DNA of 64,000 nucleotides from Yamagishiella unicocca (GCA_003116995.1 BDSL01000076.1:372001-436000); one strand, 5' to 3'; numbered from the stretch's first letter, positions 45,717 through 56,166 are shown. The notes: a model not told the origin generated them from the sequence alone. Program-made: numbers and translations.

Positions 45717-47540
45717 AACTCGCACCCACGCGTATAGAGCAAAAGCAAGAATCGGACAAGCACTGGTGTTGCTGGAGAGCCCGGAAGAGGGCTAAGGAAC
45801 TACGTGCGCAGCCGCTCAGCGCGCCGACACTCACGGTATGCATCGCGGCAACAGACGCGCACGAACGCCCGCCGATTCGGACGGACTTCCCCGCCACCCT
45901 GGGCCTCCAATATGACGCTGACAGCATCACCTGGACCGATGGCAGCTGCCTTAAGCCCGACGAGGAAGGAGGGCCGCAGCGCACTGGGGCCGCCTACTAC
46001 AAAGCTGGGAAGACAACCCACGTAAACCCCAACGGTATCGACTACACGAACACTATCCAAAGAGCTGAACTAGCAGCCATCAGGGCCGCTCTCGCCGACC
46101 CAGAGGTGCAGGAACAGCACCGGGCTACTATTGCTACCGATAGCATTGCCTCACTCTACCTAATAAGGCGTGCAATTAATGCGCCAGAAAAGCTACACAT
46201 TTCCAAGCACAGAGCACTACTACTATCGATAGTTGACCTGCTCCGAAACTACGCCGAGGCCGGCACTAAGATACACCTGCTGCACGTACGTTCTCATACT
46301 GGGCTCCACGGAAATGACATGGCCGGCGCTGGAGCCACGGCTACGGCCTCCGGAGAATGAAGTCGCTGCTGATATAATAGAGGAAGCTGACAACGAGGGA
46401 TACCGCCACATCCACTGGGCGGCACGCAGCAGGGACTCCTGTTTTGTGTCGGACCTGAACAGGGGACTCCTAAAGCATCTCCCGTCAGAGACGTACGGCG
46501 GTTACACCAACGACCCCCAGTCAACCGCACGCTGGAGGGAGGCTGCCCCCGAACTCTCCGCCCGATTCAGCAACGCCTATCTCACCACACACCGTATGGG
46601 CCACTGGCTCACAAAGCAGGTCCTGTACGCGCGCTATGGGTACCTTTACAATGCCCGACTCAAACAGCTCTACGGCCGAGGAGGGGACGGTAAATGCCCC
46701 CTCTGCCGCCACGGCCGGGAAGGCCCCACAACTGACTCCGGCAGTCACATCCTCGGGGGCTGCCGTCACAAAACTATGGTAGGGGCGTACATTAACCGAC
46801 ATAACAGCGCCGTACGGGCAGTCGCTGCATGCCTGCACAACGGCAACAAAGGAGGAGGCCTTATGGTCATGGATGCAGGAAGGGCGGAAGAGCTCCCTGA
46901 ACACTGTGCGGGAAACAGGCCACCGCTCTGGATATTCACGGAAACCGACCGGCGAGACCCCAACGTCAGCAAAATGCGCCCGGACATCATGTTCATCCCC
47001 AACCTACCCGGAAACAGAATCCCAAGAAACGCTACTACCTGCCGATTGCCTGGACCCAAGAACCAATACCCTGTGTACATCATTGAGGTAGGCTACACCA
47101 GCGACCTGAACCACTCGGACAAATGTACGGAGAAAACCATTCAGCACAAGAAACTTTCCGACGCCCTGGAGCGTGCGGGCTGGACGGTGCACTACACCAG
47201 GAATGAGGTAATCACCCTAGGTGCCACCGGCACCATCCCCAATACAGTCAAGCCACTACTCCAAACCCTGGGAGCCAACGCTGAACAAGCCAACAAATGC
47301 TGCATACACCTCCACCAACATGCGGTGCGTGGTTAGCGCCGGCGCCATCATCAAGAACCGCCGAGTGCTGGAAAACGGACCGCAGCAGGGAGCGAGCCAG
47401 GGGGGTGGGCTAAGGGTAACTTTTTGTCCCCACAGGTGGCGCGAGCGTATAGAGTGTACTAACACCCTCACCGCCCCGCCCCCGTAATACATGCTAGGCC
47501 TAGTGCCAGCGTACTCATTATTATTATTATTATTATCGTG
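45717..47540 (+). mobile_element. LINE fragment A: RNase H, zinc knuckle, PD-(D/E)XK-like endonuclease, 3' tail
   Basis: The first frame (to 46360) has a type I RNase H with the expected acid residues: TWTDGSCLKP, QRAELAAIRAAL, ATDSIASLYLI, HVRSHTGLHGNDMAG. After a single frameshift near 46355 the second frame (to 47336, TAG) gives CFVSDLNRGL, MGHWLTKQVLYARYGYLYNA, the knuckle CPLCRHG...SHILGGC, MRPDIMFIPNLP and VYIIEVGYTSDLNHSDKC. The pattern R-P-D, then I-E-V, then K/QHKKL fits a restriction-like endonuclease of the kind used by R2-type and Dualen/RandI LINEs. The 3' end runs through gccccgcccccgtaatacat to an (ATT)7-like tail at 47517-47537. The reverse transcriptase is absent, so it is 5'-truncated and dead. 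Confidence 0.85.
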
Positions 47541-47636
47541 ACGTGGCGGTAATGCGGGCTTTGCGCAGCTATAGCCGGGTTAACTGGGCGTAGACCTAAA
47601 AGGCATGAGGCGGTACGGCAGAATGCCACTAGTCCG

Positions 47637-48587
47637 TGTTCTCAGGACTTAAGCTAGGCGTGCTGGCAAGTAGGCTATCTTGTTTTGTTGTTCAGCACGC
47701 GCTGAACAACTAGCAGGTCCCGCGCCCTTGGGCGCGCTCCAACATTACATTCCGCTGTGCCTTCGGCGCTTCAGCAAGACCTTACGGGTTTTGTGCTTTG
47801 CACAACATAAGCCATCGGCTTTAACAAATGTCTACGACATGGGGTCATTTTTGTGTGGCGATTTTCGTTTTGTGCGGCGGCGCCTGCACCATGGTCGGTG
47901 CAGTGCCGCCGACCGAGGCGGAGATCGCGGCGTTCCTGCAGCAGCAACAATATTTGAATCCTTTGCAGCAGCAACAGCAGCAGCTGCTGCAGCTGCAGCA
48001 GCAACAACAGCAGCAGCAGCAGCGTGGAACGCCTGGGCGGGTCACAGCAGCGACCACCGCCACCACCGCGGATAACACACGCCGCGGAACCCCACCACCT
48101 GCCCACCCCGCCTACCAACCGGTGCCTGGGACGGACATCTCAGAGGCGCTGCGAAGCATCCAGGCTCAAATGGCTTCGTTGGAGGCTCGCTTCGCGAATG
48201 GAGGTGCGGCTAGGTAGGAACACGGCGCAAAAAGATTATGATGCCCTTGCTGAGGGTTATGGTAGTCCTCAGGTGCAGCGGTCCCCAGTGGGCGAGCGTT
48301 TTCCTTTTCCGGAGGACGTTCTGTACAACCTGCCTGCAACAATGGACATGAACAATCTAGTGTTGCATCGTTATCAAGTGTTCCCCGAGTGGCAAGCTCT
48401 AGAGCAGGCTCAGCGGGGCCAGCCCGATCGTGCTGGGTCTCTGGTGTATGAGATGGCGCTTGCCATGACGACGCTAGCTATCATGTCTTTATTGCGCGAC
48501 GGGTTGCAGCAATTTAAGCGTTGTTCTCAGGACTTAAGCTAGGCGTGCTGGCAAGTAGGCTATCTTGTTTTGTTGTTCAGCACGCGC
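47637..48587 (+). mobile_element. Short DIRS-like or non-autonomous element with identical 66-bp direct repeats
   Basis: The same 66 bp (tgttctcaggacttaagcta...gttcagcacgcgc) occur at 47637-47702 and 48522-48587 with no difference. Just inside the first, gttgttcagc-acgc-gctgaacaac forms a hairpin. Between them lies a gag-like frame: GAVPPTEAEIAAFL, a Gln tract, SIQAQMASLEARFAN (47828-48217). It continues in another frame as FPFPEDVLYNLPATMDMNNL and RYQVFPEWQALEQAQRGQPD, ending inside the second repeat. I see no reverse transcriptase, tyrosine recombinase or transposase. Split repeats with a gag-like frame recall DIRS/TOC-type elements. Class is inference. Confidence 0.6.
47828..48540 (+). pseudogene. 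gag-like frame of the short element (one frameshift)
   Basis: The first frame, 47828-48217, has a hydrophobic start, a long Gln tract encoded by CAG/CAA repeats, a Thr/Pro linker and a short amphipathic helix. The second frame, about 48199-48540, carries the ordered PEDVLYNLPATMD and EWQALEQAQRG block. The shift near 48205 separates them. Possibly a structural protein of the element. Confidence 0.5.
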
Positions 48588-48754
48588 CCCTCCCTCCCTT
48601 CCCTGGGTGGCGCGTTGCCCACGTTCTCTGTCGCGCTGCGTTCTGGGTCTCTTTCCTCTCTGTTGGGAATCGGCCCTCTACTTCGTCGAGTACCGATGGT
48701 ACCAGTGACATGTAACATGGAATGGCATGGCAACGTATCACGTAGCGCTAGTTA

Positions 48755-51700
48755 ACACTCGCGAAACTACGTAAGTGACTGACATACATCCGCTGCTGGC
48801 TTACTTGCAGTAGCGGTACTGACGACGCTTATGTATGGTGATAGCACAAAACAGAAGCAGTAGAAAGCCACCGGCGTTATAACGCCCCATTCTGCTGCGT
48901 GTTGTGAGCGAGAAGCAGCAAGTACGTAACTGTTGAAGACCTTCCCAAGCAACTTGTCAGCTGAAGGCGTCGGTGTGCGATAACCGGGCGGCAATAATTC
49001 CGGCCTTGAAGCAAATTGCATAGGCGATAACGAAGAGATACGTTGGGACTTTAAGTTGACCGCACGACCATTATATACCCTATGCGAAGTAAGACACGGA
49101 AGATTAATATTGACAACGTACGGAATAAAGAACGCACGGGATGTCGGTGGCGTTGTATGTACATACGAAGTAACGGGACGGCATCGATTAGTCCCGTGGC
49201 AGCTACGTGCAGCTACGTGGCAGTTACATCGCAAACATTCGCAAAGGAATAGCCGACGACATTTGCGCCGTTTCTCGATAGTAATTTCCTATATATGCGT
49301 TGGCGCGCGCAGCAGCAGGTCGCTTGGTGCGAGCGTTGGCACGAGCGTACGCAAGCAAACGGTGTAGGCAGGGTGTTGACTTTCGTTTTAACGAATATAT
49401 ATTAAATAGTCCTAATAAGTCATATCAGGTCATATAGAGGGTATCGGACACCGATGTGGGTGATATGCATGATGAGCCGGAGAATCGGTGGGAACACGCA
49501 CGGGTGATATTGGTTATGACACACACTGTGTTCCCACCAATAACAACACCCGTGTTGCACGGATTCCCCGGCTCATAGCACCCGCATGGATGTCAGGTAC
49601 TCATTGTATGCCCGATAAGGACTATTTGATATGTCCGGACCACTCGCAAGGGCGGGAACACGGCCTAAAACGCAGGGAACACGGTCGTGACATGCACCGT
49701 GCGTGTTCCCACCCTGTTCCCAGCAGCATTTTAGGCCGTGTTCCCGCCCTTGCGAGTGGCCCGGACATATATATCAAAAAATAGTTCTTATAACGCATAT
49801 AGAGGGTACTTGACATCCATGCGGGTGATATGAGCGGGGGAATCGGTGGGAACACGGGTATTATTGATTGGCGGGAACACCGTGCATGTCATGTATGACC
49901 ATGTTCGTTCCCAGCTTTTTAGGCTGTGTTTCCCCCCTTGCGAGTGGTCCGGCCACATACCATCAAATAGTAGTCCTTATCCGTCGTACTAAGGGTACCA
50001 TAAGCTTGGAGTGATTTTGGGCAGTATTGTGTGGGGACGTATGTATGGGGATGTATGGGGACGTAATGCGGGAACACGGGAACTAGTTCCGTCCCGTGTT
50101 CCCGGGAACTAGTAACGCGTGACCGGCTAGATAGCCGCGCAGTCATTCTTGGGAACATGTTGTATCATGACCTTAACAGAAAAGGTCTCGCGAGCAGATG
50201 TAAGACAGAGCCATCTTTCATGATACATCCCAGGACAGATACAACAGAACACGGGAACAGGTCGATGCCATGACCGGGTAGCCGGTTCATTTTAAAACTC
50301 TTTTACGGCCGAACCTGGTGATATCCTTACTCGTAGATGGCCAGAAATATATTAAAGACTTCCTTACTTTGGCTGGTGCCTGCGGCCGCGGGCAGCGCTG
50401 GGCAGCGGTGCCACTGCTGGAATGCTAGAGCGTTGCCAGAGCTTTGCCGAAACAAATGGTAACGCTGTGAAGGATAGCGATGGCAGCCCTAACGTGAATG
50501 TGCTAACGGCTTCGCTCCTTCAGGCACTTACTACAATGTGCGTGCCACAAAGGCACATTCAGGCGAAGTAACGTCGCCAGACAAGGGTAAACATACAGAC
50601 AGCGGGGACGGAGGCTACACAGGGGGAACTCATGTTCTCTTTCCAGCTGCCAACCAGACGCCATATCCCAGCCTTCGAGGGGTTGTGAGGCATACATTGG
50701 GTGATTTACCTTCCAGTGTCGGCACCGGCGGACGGACCCAGTACCGGGGGGTTACATACGTAAAAGAACTGGTAATAACGCGACTGGGGGGTAGTGGGGG
50801 GGCCGGACCCAGCAGCGGAGGCATCCTGCGCTGCACAAGCAAGGAAGCAAAGGCGCGTGGTGGCAGCAGGAGCAGCGGACCTACCTGGCAGGGGGGGGGT
50901 AGTGGTGATGTACGGCGATGCATGATTGGATACAGGTTACGTCATCTCAACCATTGATATCCACGTGCCAATAATAATGACTGCAACAGCACCAGCATTA
51001 AGAGGCAGCACATCTCGGGCTGTGGCCAGGCCACCCGTAGGCAGGTAGGTGCTGGGAATCACAGGCAACATAAATGTATGCCGCTTGAGTCCAAAGTGTT
51101 GGATCACAGCAGGTAGGAAGGCGCAGCCGTGTTAGTTCGAACAGCTTGCAGAAATGCAGAGGAAAGCGCAGACGGATCTGCAGATGATGACAAACAACCA
51201 TGCGTACATGCAGATGAACAAAGACTCAGCAGCGCGCCGACCAGAGCCGGCAGTTTATGGCCGGCGCATGCATTTCAGGCCATGCCCGGCGGTGGTGGCT
51301 TGGGCGGCGGCCATGGTCTCGGGGCGGGCCATGGCCTCCGCTGCGGGGCCATGCATGGGCAGCAGCCAGAGGCGACACGGCCAAGCACCTTCCACAGCTC
51401 TGTGTTCGCCACCCGTTGCATGCACGCCGCGCAAGTGCGATCTTCACAGCACGAACCGCCCAAAGTTTGCGCCGCTGCCGGTCTTATATCTGGCACGGTG
51501 TTGATGACCCAGCTATGGGTTGCCAAAACGTAAGCGCGTGCTCTGTGGTTCATCCCGTTCATCCCGTGCGTGCTTACTTGCACTGCTGCTATCTACTGAC
51601 GCTGCTGCTACTAAATCGAATCCGCCGTATAATTACTCGTGCATAAAATGATGAGGTGTATCATTTGCCACTACTTGTATAGACATATTTACGTATCCAC

Positions 51701-51780
51701 CCAAAGCAATCTCTGCTGCTGTCAGCATTACATACATCCAACATCCGTGAACCAACATCTGCCTCGGTAGGAATGGCAGC
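48755..51780. repeat. Right arm of the large inverted duplication
   Basis: Inverted match to 38925-41260. On the minus strand it holds the promoter and first exon of the Cys-rich gene (ATG near 48893; GGFLLLLFCAITI), but a 4-bp insertion (CATA) breaks the signal-peptide frame, and exon 2 is absent. It has its own 910-bp insertion at 49391-50300. A segment at about 50580-51530 has no counterpart in the left arm. Confidence 0.8.
49391..50300. mobile_element. 910-bp insertion of nested hairpins with TTTTA target duplication
   Basis: The other two copies of this duplication read CTTTCGTTTTACGGCCGAAC without a break. Here the same site is split, with TTTTA on both sides (49386-49390 and 50301-50305). 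Inside are successive hairpins: 49420-49610 (gggtgatat...gagccgg against ccggctca...cacccgcatgg) and 49605-49800 (ggaccactcgcaagggcggg and aacacggcctaaaa against ttttaggccgtgttcccgcc). A third, partial repeat lies at 49790-49985. GGGAACACGG occurs many times. No protein frame. Looks like a non-autonomous DNA element. Confidence 0.75.
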
Positions 51781-51824
51781 GGCCGGGGCGGCATACAACA
51801 CAGAGCGGGCACCAGCAGCAGCAG

Positions 51825-51975
51825 CCGGGGGCTGGGGGCCTCCAGGGGCTGGGGGCCTTATAATTATTATGGGGGCTGGGGGCATATGGGGGCTGGGGGC
51901 ATATGGGGGCTGGGGGCATTATTACATTACGCCGGCACTAGGCCTGGCATGTGGTAAGGGGGCGGGGCGGTGAGG
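51825..51975 (-). repeat. LINE 3'-tail relic with gggggctgggggc repeats
   Basis: On the minus strand, accgccccgccccc...acatgccaggcctagtgccg matches the LINE 3' end at 47465-47510 and is followed by taatgtaataatg. Beside it are four or five copies of atatgggggctgggggc-like units (51828-51920). Confidence 0.65.
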
Positions 51976-52720
51976 GCATCAGCACACCCTATACTCTCGC
52001 GCCACCAGTACCAATCCACCTTATATCGCTAAGGCCCACGCCACATTGTCGCTGTGGAACACGACCAGTTAGTGCAACTCGCCGGAGGCTGGTGCTCCTG
52101 CCACATCCCTAACTCGTATTTGTATCAATTATTGAGATTCAAGCGCTCTCCGGAAACTGGTCTTCCGCCAGCTCCATGTCCAGCATGCCGCCATGCTTCG
52201 TGTACTTGAGTGTACTTGATGGTTGAGCCACCCGTAGGACGCACATGCTCCCGTCTCTGGCCTAAGCCCCAACTACTCATACTAGAGTTAGTCCTCCCTA
52301 ACCACACCGATGGCTATCCCTATGGCATACATACCCTCGGTTGGCCCCAGGTTACCGACCTACCGGGCCGTTTACCAAACAGGCTGACTGACCCGGTAGC
52401 GTGAACGAGGCGCCCGGTTCACCGAAGCCCGATCAACCGATACAGTAACTGTCTCGGAAAGCCCAACCCACCATCGTTCAAGAAAACATCATAATTTGTA
52501 ACAAACAATCAACAAAATATGCCTGTGCCCCACTGACAAGCATGTGCATGGGCCCTGTACGGCTCCCTGTGCACCAGCAAAGGGCGGTGTCCGGTGTGTC
52601 GCCCATGGCACCTAGGTTTCCCATCTTCAGAAGTAATTACATGTCTTCTTAAATAGCTTCGGAACATTTTTCCAGGAAGAAAATGTCGGTGGCATCTGTC
52701 ATAGTTGGCTTATTCAAATA
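51976..52720. other. Non-coding spacer
   Basis: No coding signal recognised. It may contain the 5' flank of the Cys/His-rich frame at 52721. Confidence 0.35.
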
Positions 52721-53300
52721 ATGAGCGGCCCTAGTGACCGTGGAAACTGTGCCAACCCTAATTGCTATTATACTGACACTTTAAAACGGACTAAGATAAG
52801 GAAAGTCTGCAGCATTGTCGGCTGCAGCTCCTTCCTGTGCCCTAAGGCGGATTGCCACAAGGCACACGCGGCAGCATCACATAGAGATCAACCCGAAGGC
52901 AGTGTCACTCCAATCGAGCGACATAAGAAGGACAAGCTTGCTGTTCCGGAGCTCCTTGGCGCCTATCGTGGTCACAGCTCCTGCTCATGCTGCCGAACTC
53001 ACCGAGCGAACAAAAGGCACGTATTGCATTTGAAAACATATGCACATATATGAAAGCATCACAACAGGTTTACGTAGTGTTAGGCATCTACACACCGCTG
53101 GTTCTGTGTACACCCCAACCCCGACAGGTGCAAGCTCTGCGATGCCTTAACCTGCGCTGACTGCTCTGAGCAGCACTTCGAGCTTTGCAAGTACGAGCGC
53201 GAGGCAGATGTATTCGACGGTGCTTCTGAGTATGGTGTCCAGCCATTTTCAGATGGCACTCAGCTGCGCCATCCACACTACAGGAATATATTGGCTGCCC
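52721..53300 (+). CDS. Cys/His-rich protein with two likely zinc-binding clusters (partial)
   Basis: The first frame, 52721-53053, begins MSGPSDRGNCANPNCYYTD and continues IRKVCSIVGCSSFLCPKADC then HKAH, a C-x4-C...C-x4-C-x4-C-x4-C-x3-H pattern that could bind zinc. A second stretch after an acceptor at 53127 reads CKLCDALTCADCSEQHFELC. CCRTHRANK at about 53000 and CKLC would sit together after splicing, but I find no GT donor in the right phase, so the join is not proved. Similar C-terminal Cys/His clusters occur in piggyBac-type transposases and in RING-like proteins. I cannot choose. The 3' end runs into a GC-rich tandem repeat. Confidence 0.4.
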
Positions 53301-53314
53301 GCACCATCGGGATC

Positions 53315-53750
53315 GGTGGCAGGGGCCTTCACTTTGCCGGATCCCTATGGGCTGGCGGGGGCCTCGGAAGTGACGGCAATGAGGGTACAGCGCGGGCACC
53401 AGCAGCAGCAGCCGTCCCACCTCCAGGCAGGAGCCGGGGCCCTCCACTTTGCCGGGTCCCTACGGGCTCGCGGGGGCCTTGGAACCGACGGCGATGAGGG
53501 CACAGCGTGCGTGGGCACCAGCAGCAGCCACCGCACCACCTCCAGGAGCCAGGGCCGGAACCCTTGGGGCAGGCGCGGGCCTTCGTGGCAGCGCAGGACA
53601 GGCACCAGCCGCTGCTAAGGCCCCACCTCCAGGGGCCAGGGCCAAATCCCTCCGGTCTGGCGGGGGCCTCCGGGGCCTCGGCCGGCGGATCACTTTGGGC
53701 TGGCAGGGGCCTCAGTGGCGGGGGACAAGGCGGCGGTGGGATCGGCATCG
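53315..53750. repeat. GC-rich diverged tandem repeat, period about 120-130 bp
   Basis: Three to four units share ccttcactttgccgg(a/g)tccct(a), gggggcct(c/t)gga, gatgagggcacagcg, ggcaccagcagcagc and ccacctccagg. The frame is not kept between units, so it is probably non-coding, although it starts inside or just after the Cys/His-rich frame. Confidence 0.75.
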
Positions 53751-53883
53751 GCCAACCCATCTTCCAGGGTTTGTTCCAGTCACCAGCGAACCGGCGGCCG
53801 GCAGCGATTGCATCTGTGGCAGCAGAGATTACTGCTGCTTGCAGCCAGGACCCTGGCACCACTCCAGGCTTGCCACCACCACT

Positions 53884-54005
53884 GGTGATGTAGCTCAAGT
53901 GGTAGAGCCCAATCCATTGCAAGGTTTCAGGTTCGATACTGCCCCTGGGAATCCCAAGTTTCAGTGGTTGTGTAGTAGTGGCTATGGGTTCGAATCCCAT
54001 CGTCC
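53884..54005 (+). mobile_element. tRNA-derived SINE-like sequence
   Basis: An A-box-like tagctcaagtggtagagc (53891) and a B-box ggttcgatact (53930) sit at tRNA spacing. A second B-box inside a perfect T-arm, atgggttcgaatcccat, follows at 53984. The anticodon stem does not pair, so it is not a working tRNA. It ends just before the third copy of the promoter cassette. Confidence 0.5.
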
Positions 54006-54029
54006 CCCCCAAACTATGTATGTCCGAGC

Positions 54030-55026
54030 ATTAGCGCTTAAGCACTGGCTGCCCAGCGCTGCCCACGGGCACCAGCCAAAGTAAGAAAGTCTTTTATATA
54101 TTTGTGGCCTTCTACGAGGAAGGATTTCACCAGGTTCGGCCGTAAAACGAAAGCCAATACCCTGCCTACTGGAGCTACAGTATCCGGTCAGTTTGCCGTG
54201 CTTGCGTAGCTCGTGACAACACTTGCGCCAACCTGCTGCGCCAACGCTCGCGCCAAAGCAGACATAGGAAATGACTAGAAGCGGCGCAAATGTCGGCGCT
54301 ATTCCTTTGCGAATGTTTGCGACGTATGCCACGTAGCTGCACGTAGCTGCCACGGGACTAATCGATGCCGTCCCGCTACTTCGTAAATCGCCGCATCCCG
54401 CCGTGCGTTCTTTATTCCGTGCGTTGCGAATAATATTCTTCCGTTCCTTACTTCGCATAGGGTATAAAATGGTCGAGCGGTCACATCCCTAAGTCCCATT
54501 CTATCTCTTCGATATATATCGCATATGCCATTTGCTTCAAGACCGGAACTATTGCCTCCCGGTTACCGCACACCGCCAACGCCTTCAGCCGACAACGAAG
54601 TTGCTTGGGAAGGTCTTCATCAGGCTACGTACCTGCTGCTTCTCGCTCACATCACGCAGCAGGATGGGGCGTTGTAACGCCGGTGGCTGTCTACTGCTTC
54701 TGTTTTGTGCTATCACCATAAGCGTCATCAGTACCGCTACTGCAAGTAAGCCAGCAGCGGATGTATGTCAGCCACTTACGTAGTTTCGCGAGTGTTACCG
54801 CCACGTCACAATAGATGATCACTTATCACAGCATTTTCGGAGCCCCTGAACTGGCGTGGTGTTGTTGCTGTTATTTGTTTGTACAAGCAATTCTGCAATG
54901 TCGAAGTGCAACGACAATCATGCGTGATGGCAATGCCGCAGGTGCTCCTTCGCTCCAGCAGCAGCCGACGGGTGTCACCACCATCACCACAACCACGACC
55001 GTTGTCATGCATACAGCAGATGCTCC
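54030..55026 (+). repeat. Third (direct) copy of the Cys-rich gene 5' cassette
   Basis: Matches 39745-40005 and 40765-41480, from the gctgcccagcgctgccc block through the TATA box, 5' UTR, signal-peptide exon, intron 1 and the first part of exon 2 (GVTTITTTTTVVMHTADAPT). The match stops abruptly at about 55026, where LysM sequence begins. Confidence 0.85.
54463..54470 (+). promoter_or_regulatory. TATA box of the chimeric LysM gene
   Basis: tataaaat about 194 bp upstream of the ATG at 54664, in the same context as the box at 40910. Confidence 0.5.
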
Positions 55027-55094
55027 TACTGAGCTTAATCCCAACTCTGTGTGCGCCTACATCGCCCCTGGGCACATGCTGTGCGTGGCCGGAG
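54664..55094 (+). CDS. Chimeric secreted LysM protein, 5' exons
   Basis: Exon 1 (54664-54745) is a signal peptide, GGCLLLLFCAITISVISTATA, and exon 2 is 54942-55094; the intron between them is phase 1. Exon 2 starts as in the Cys-rich gene (APSLQQQPTGVTTITTTTTV). After MHTADAPT it switches in frame to ELNPNSVCAYIAPGHMLCVA, the second half of a LysM module, and ends at a phase-1 donor, GGAG|GTAGGT. The copia element starts six bases into that intron. If the intron is still spliced, these exons join the LysM exons at 61.2 kb. The 5' region therefore comes from the Cys-rich gene and the rest from a LysM gene that lost its own start. Confidence 0.6.
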
Positions 55095-55099
55095 GTAGG

Positions 55100-55336
55100 T
55101 GTCGAGATTCTGCTGTCCTAAGTTGAGAATGGGTCACCCAAGCACTAGCATCACCAGGTTTACAGGTCGCAGAACTAGGACCGAACCACTTAGTGCTTAG
55201 TTGCTTATCATGTGACTTTTTTATTACTTGATAGAAAGCTCTGTTCTGGACTCTTAAGCTAGCAGGGGCTCGGCCGTACAGACACGCATGGGGAGGGGGC
55301 AGACCGAACTTTTCCCCTCATCCCTGAATTGCGACA
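55100..55336 (-). repeat. copia 3' long terminal repeat
   Basis: Begins tgtcgagattctg and ends ctgaattgcgaca on the plus strand. It shares the tgagaatgggtcac, aggaccgaaccacttagtgc and actcttaagctagcaggggc blocks with the other LTR, with small indels. Confidence 0.93.
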
Positions 55337-55554
55337 CTCCCCCGCGGGCTGCGCACTCCCCAGCAACCTATCGCAAGAAATTGCAAACCACAGATTTCCG
55401 TCAAATTGCAACGCCATTGGCAACTCAACTCTCGGAACAAGCCATCCGGAGCTACCAACCAGAAAAGCACACCTTGAACAGCTCACAGCGAACAAAACCC
55501 GTTCGCACCCAGCTGTACAAGCATCCTGCCACGTGCAATTCGCTGATCGTGCAT

Positions 55555-55706
55555 CTCGCTAATCAAGCATCTCGCTGATCGTGCATCTCGCCGATCACGC
55601 ATCTCGCTGGTCACGCATCTCGCTAATCAAGCATCTCGCTGACCAAGCATCTCGCCGATCACGCATCTCGCCGATTAAGCATCTCACAGATCAAGCATCC
55701 CGCACA
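55555..55706. repeat. Tandem repeat of 15-16 bp units inside the copia element
   Basis: Nine to ten units of (a)catctcgctgatcaag-like sequence between the RNase H stop and the 3' LTR. Confidence 0.85.
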
Positions 55707-56166
55707 TCAGATATATAAACGTCGTCGCACGCATAACCCCGTGCGCCTCTGTTTGGGCACCGCCGACCTAGGCAGTCAACAAAAACGCGCAAAGCAAAGC
55801 TCAGCTTAAACCAGCCAAACACATTGCAATTGCCAACCGAAAACCTTCGGTCAAGTAAGGCGCGCAAACCAGCGCCCCCAAATTAGCGCGCTCACACACA
55901 CCTGTGCGCAACGCTCTCAACCGCAACACCTGCCTGTCCTGATGCGTCGCATGTTTTCTAGCACACACGCGAAAGACCAACGGTCAAAACAAAACATGCT
56001 GCGTGCGCGTCCGCACACACATGTACAGATCCAAAAATCCGTCAAATGAATGTTAGTCAGCCACTCATCAACACCAGTTGTACCGCAGTCTTCCCCGTAG
56101 TACATCGATCCCATTTGTCCTCCCTAGTGGCTTCCGTCTGTCCCCAAGCTCCCCCGCTTCCTCCGT

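Noticed and set aside
49391..50300. A CRISPR-like array, because GGGAACACGG recurs
   Set aside because: Copies are in both orientations within hairpins, spacing is irregular, there are no unique spacers, and the host is eukaryotic.
53884..53955. A tRNA-Ala-like gene
   Set aside because: The D-arm and B-box look right, but the anticodon stem and acceptor stem do not pair, so I call it a SINE relic.
53330..54012. A 227-codon minus-strand frame over the GC-rich tandem repeat
   Set aside because: It spans a minisatellite and the SINE-like block; the amino-acid sequence only mirrors the repeat and is Pro/Arg/Ala-rich.
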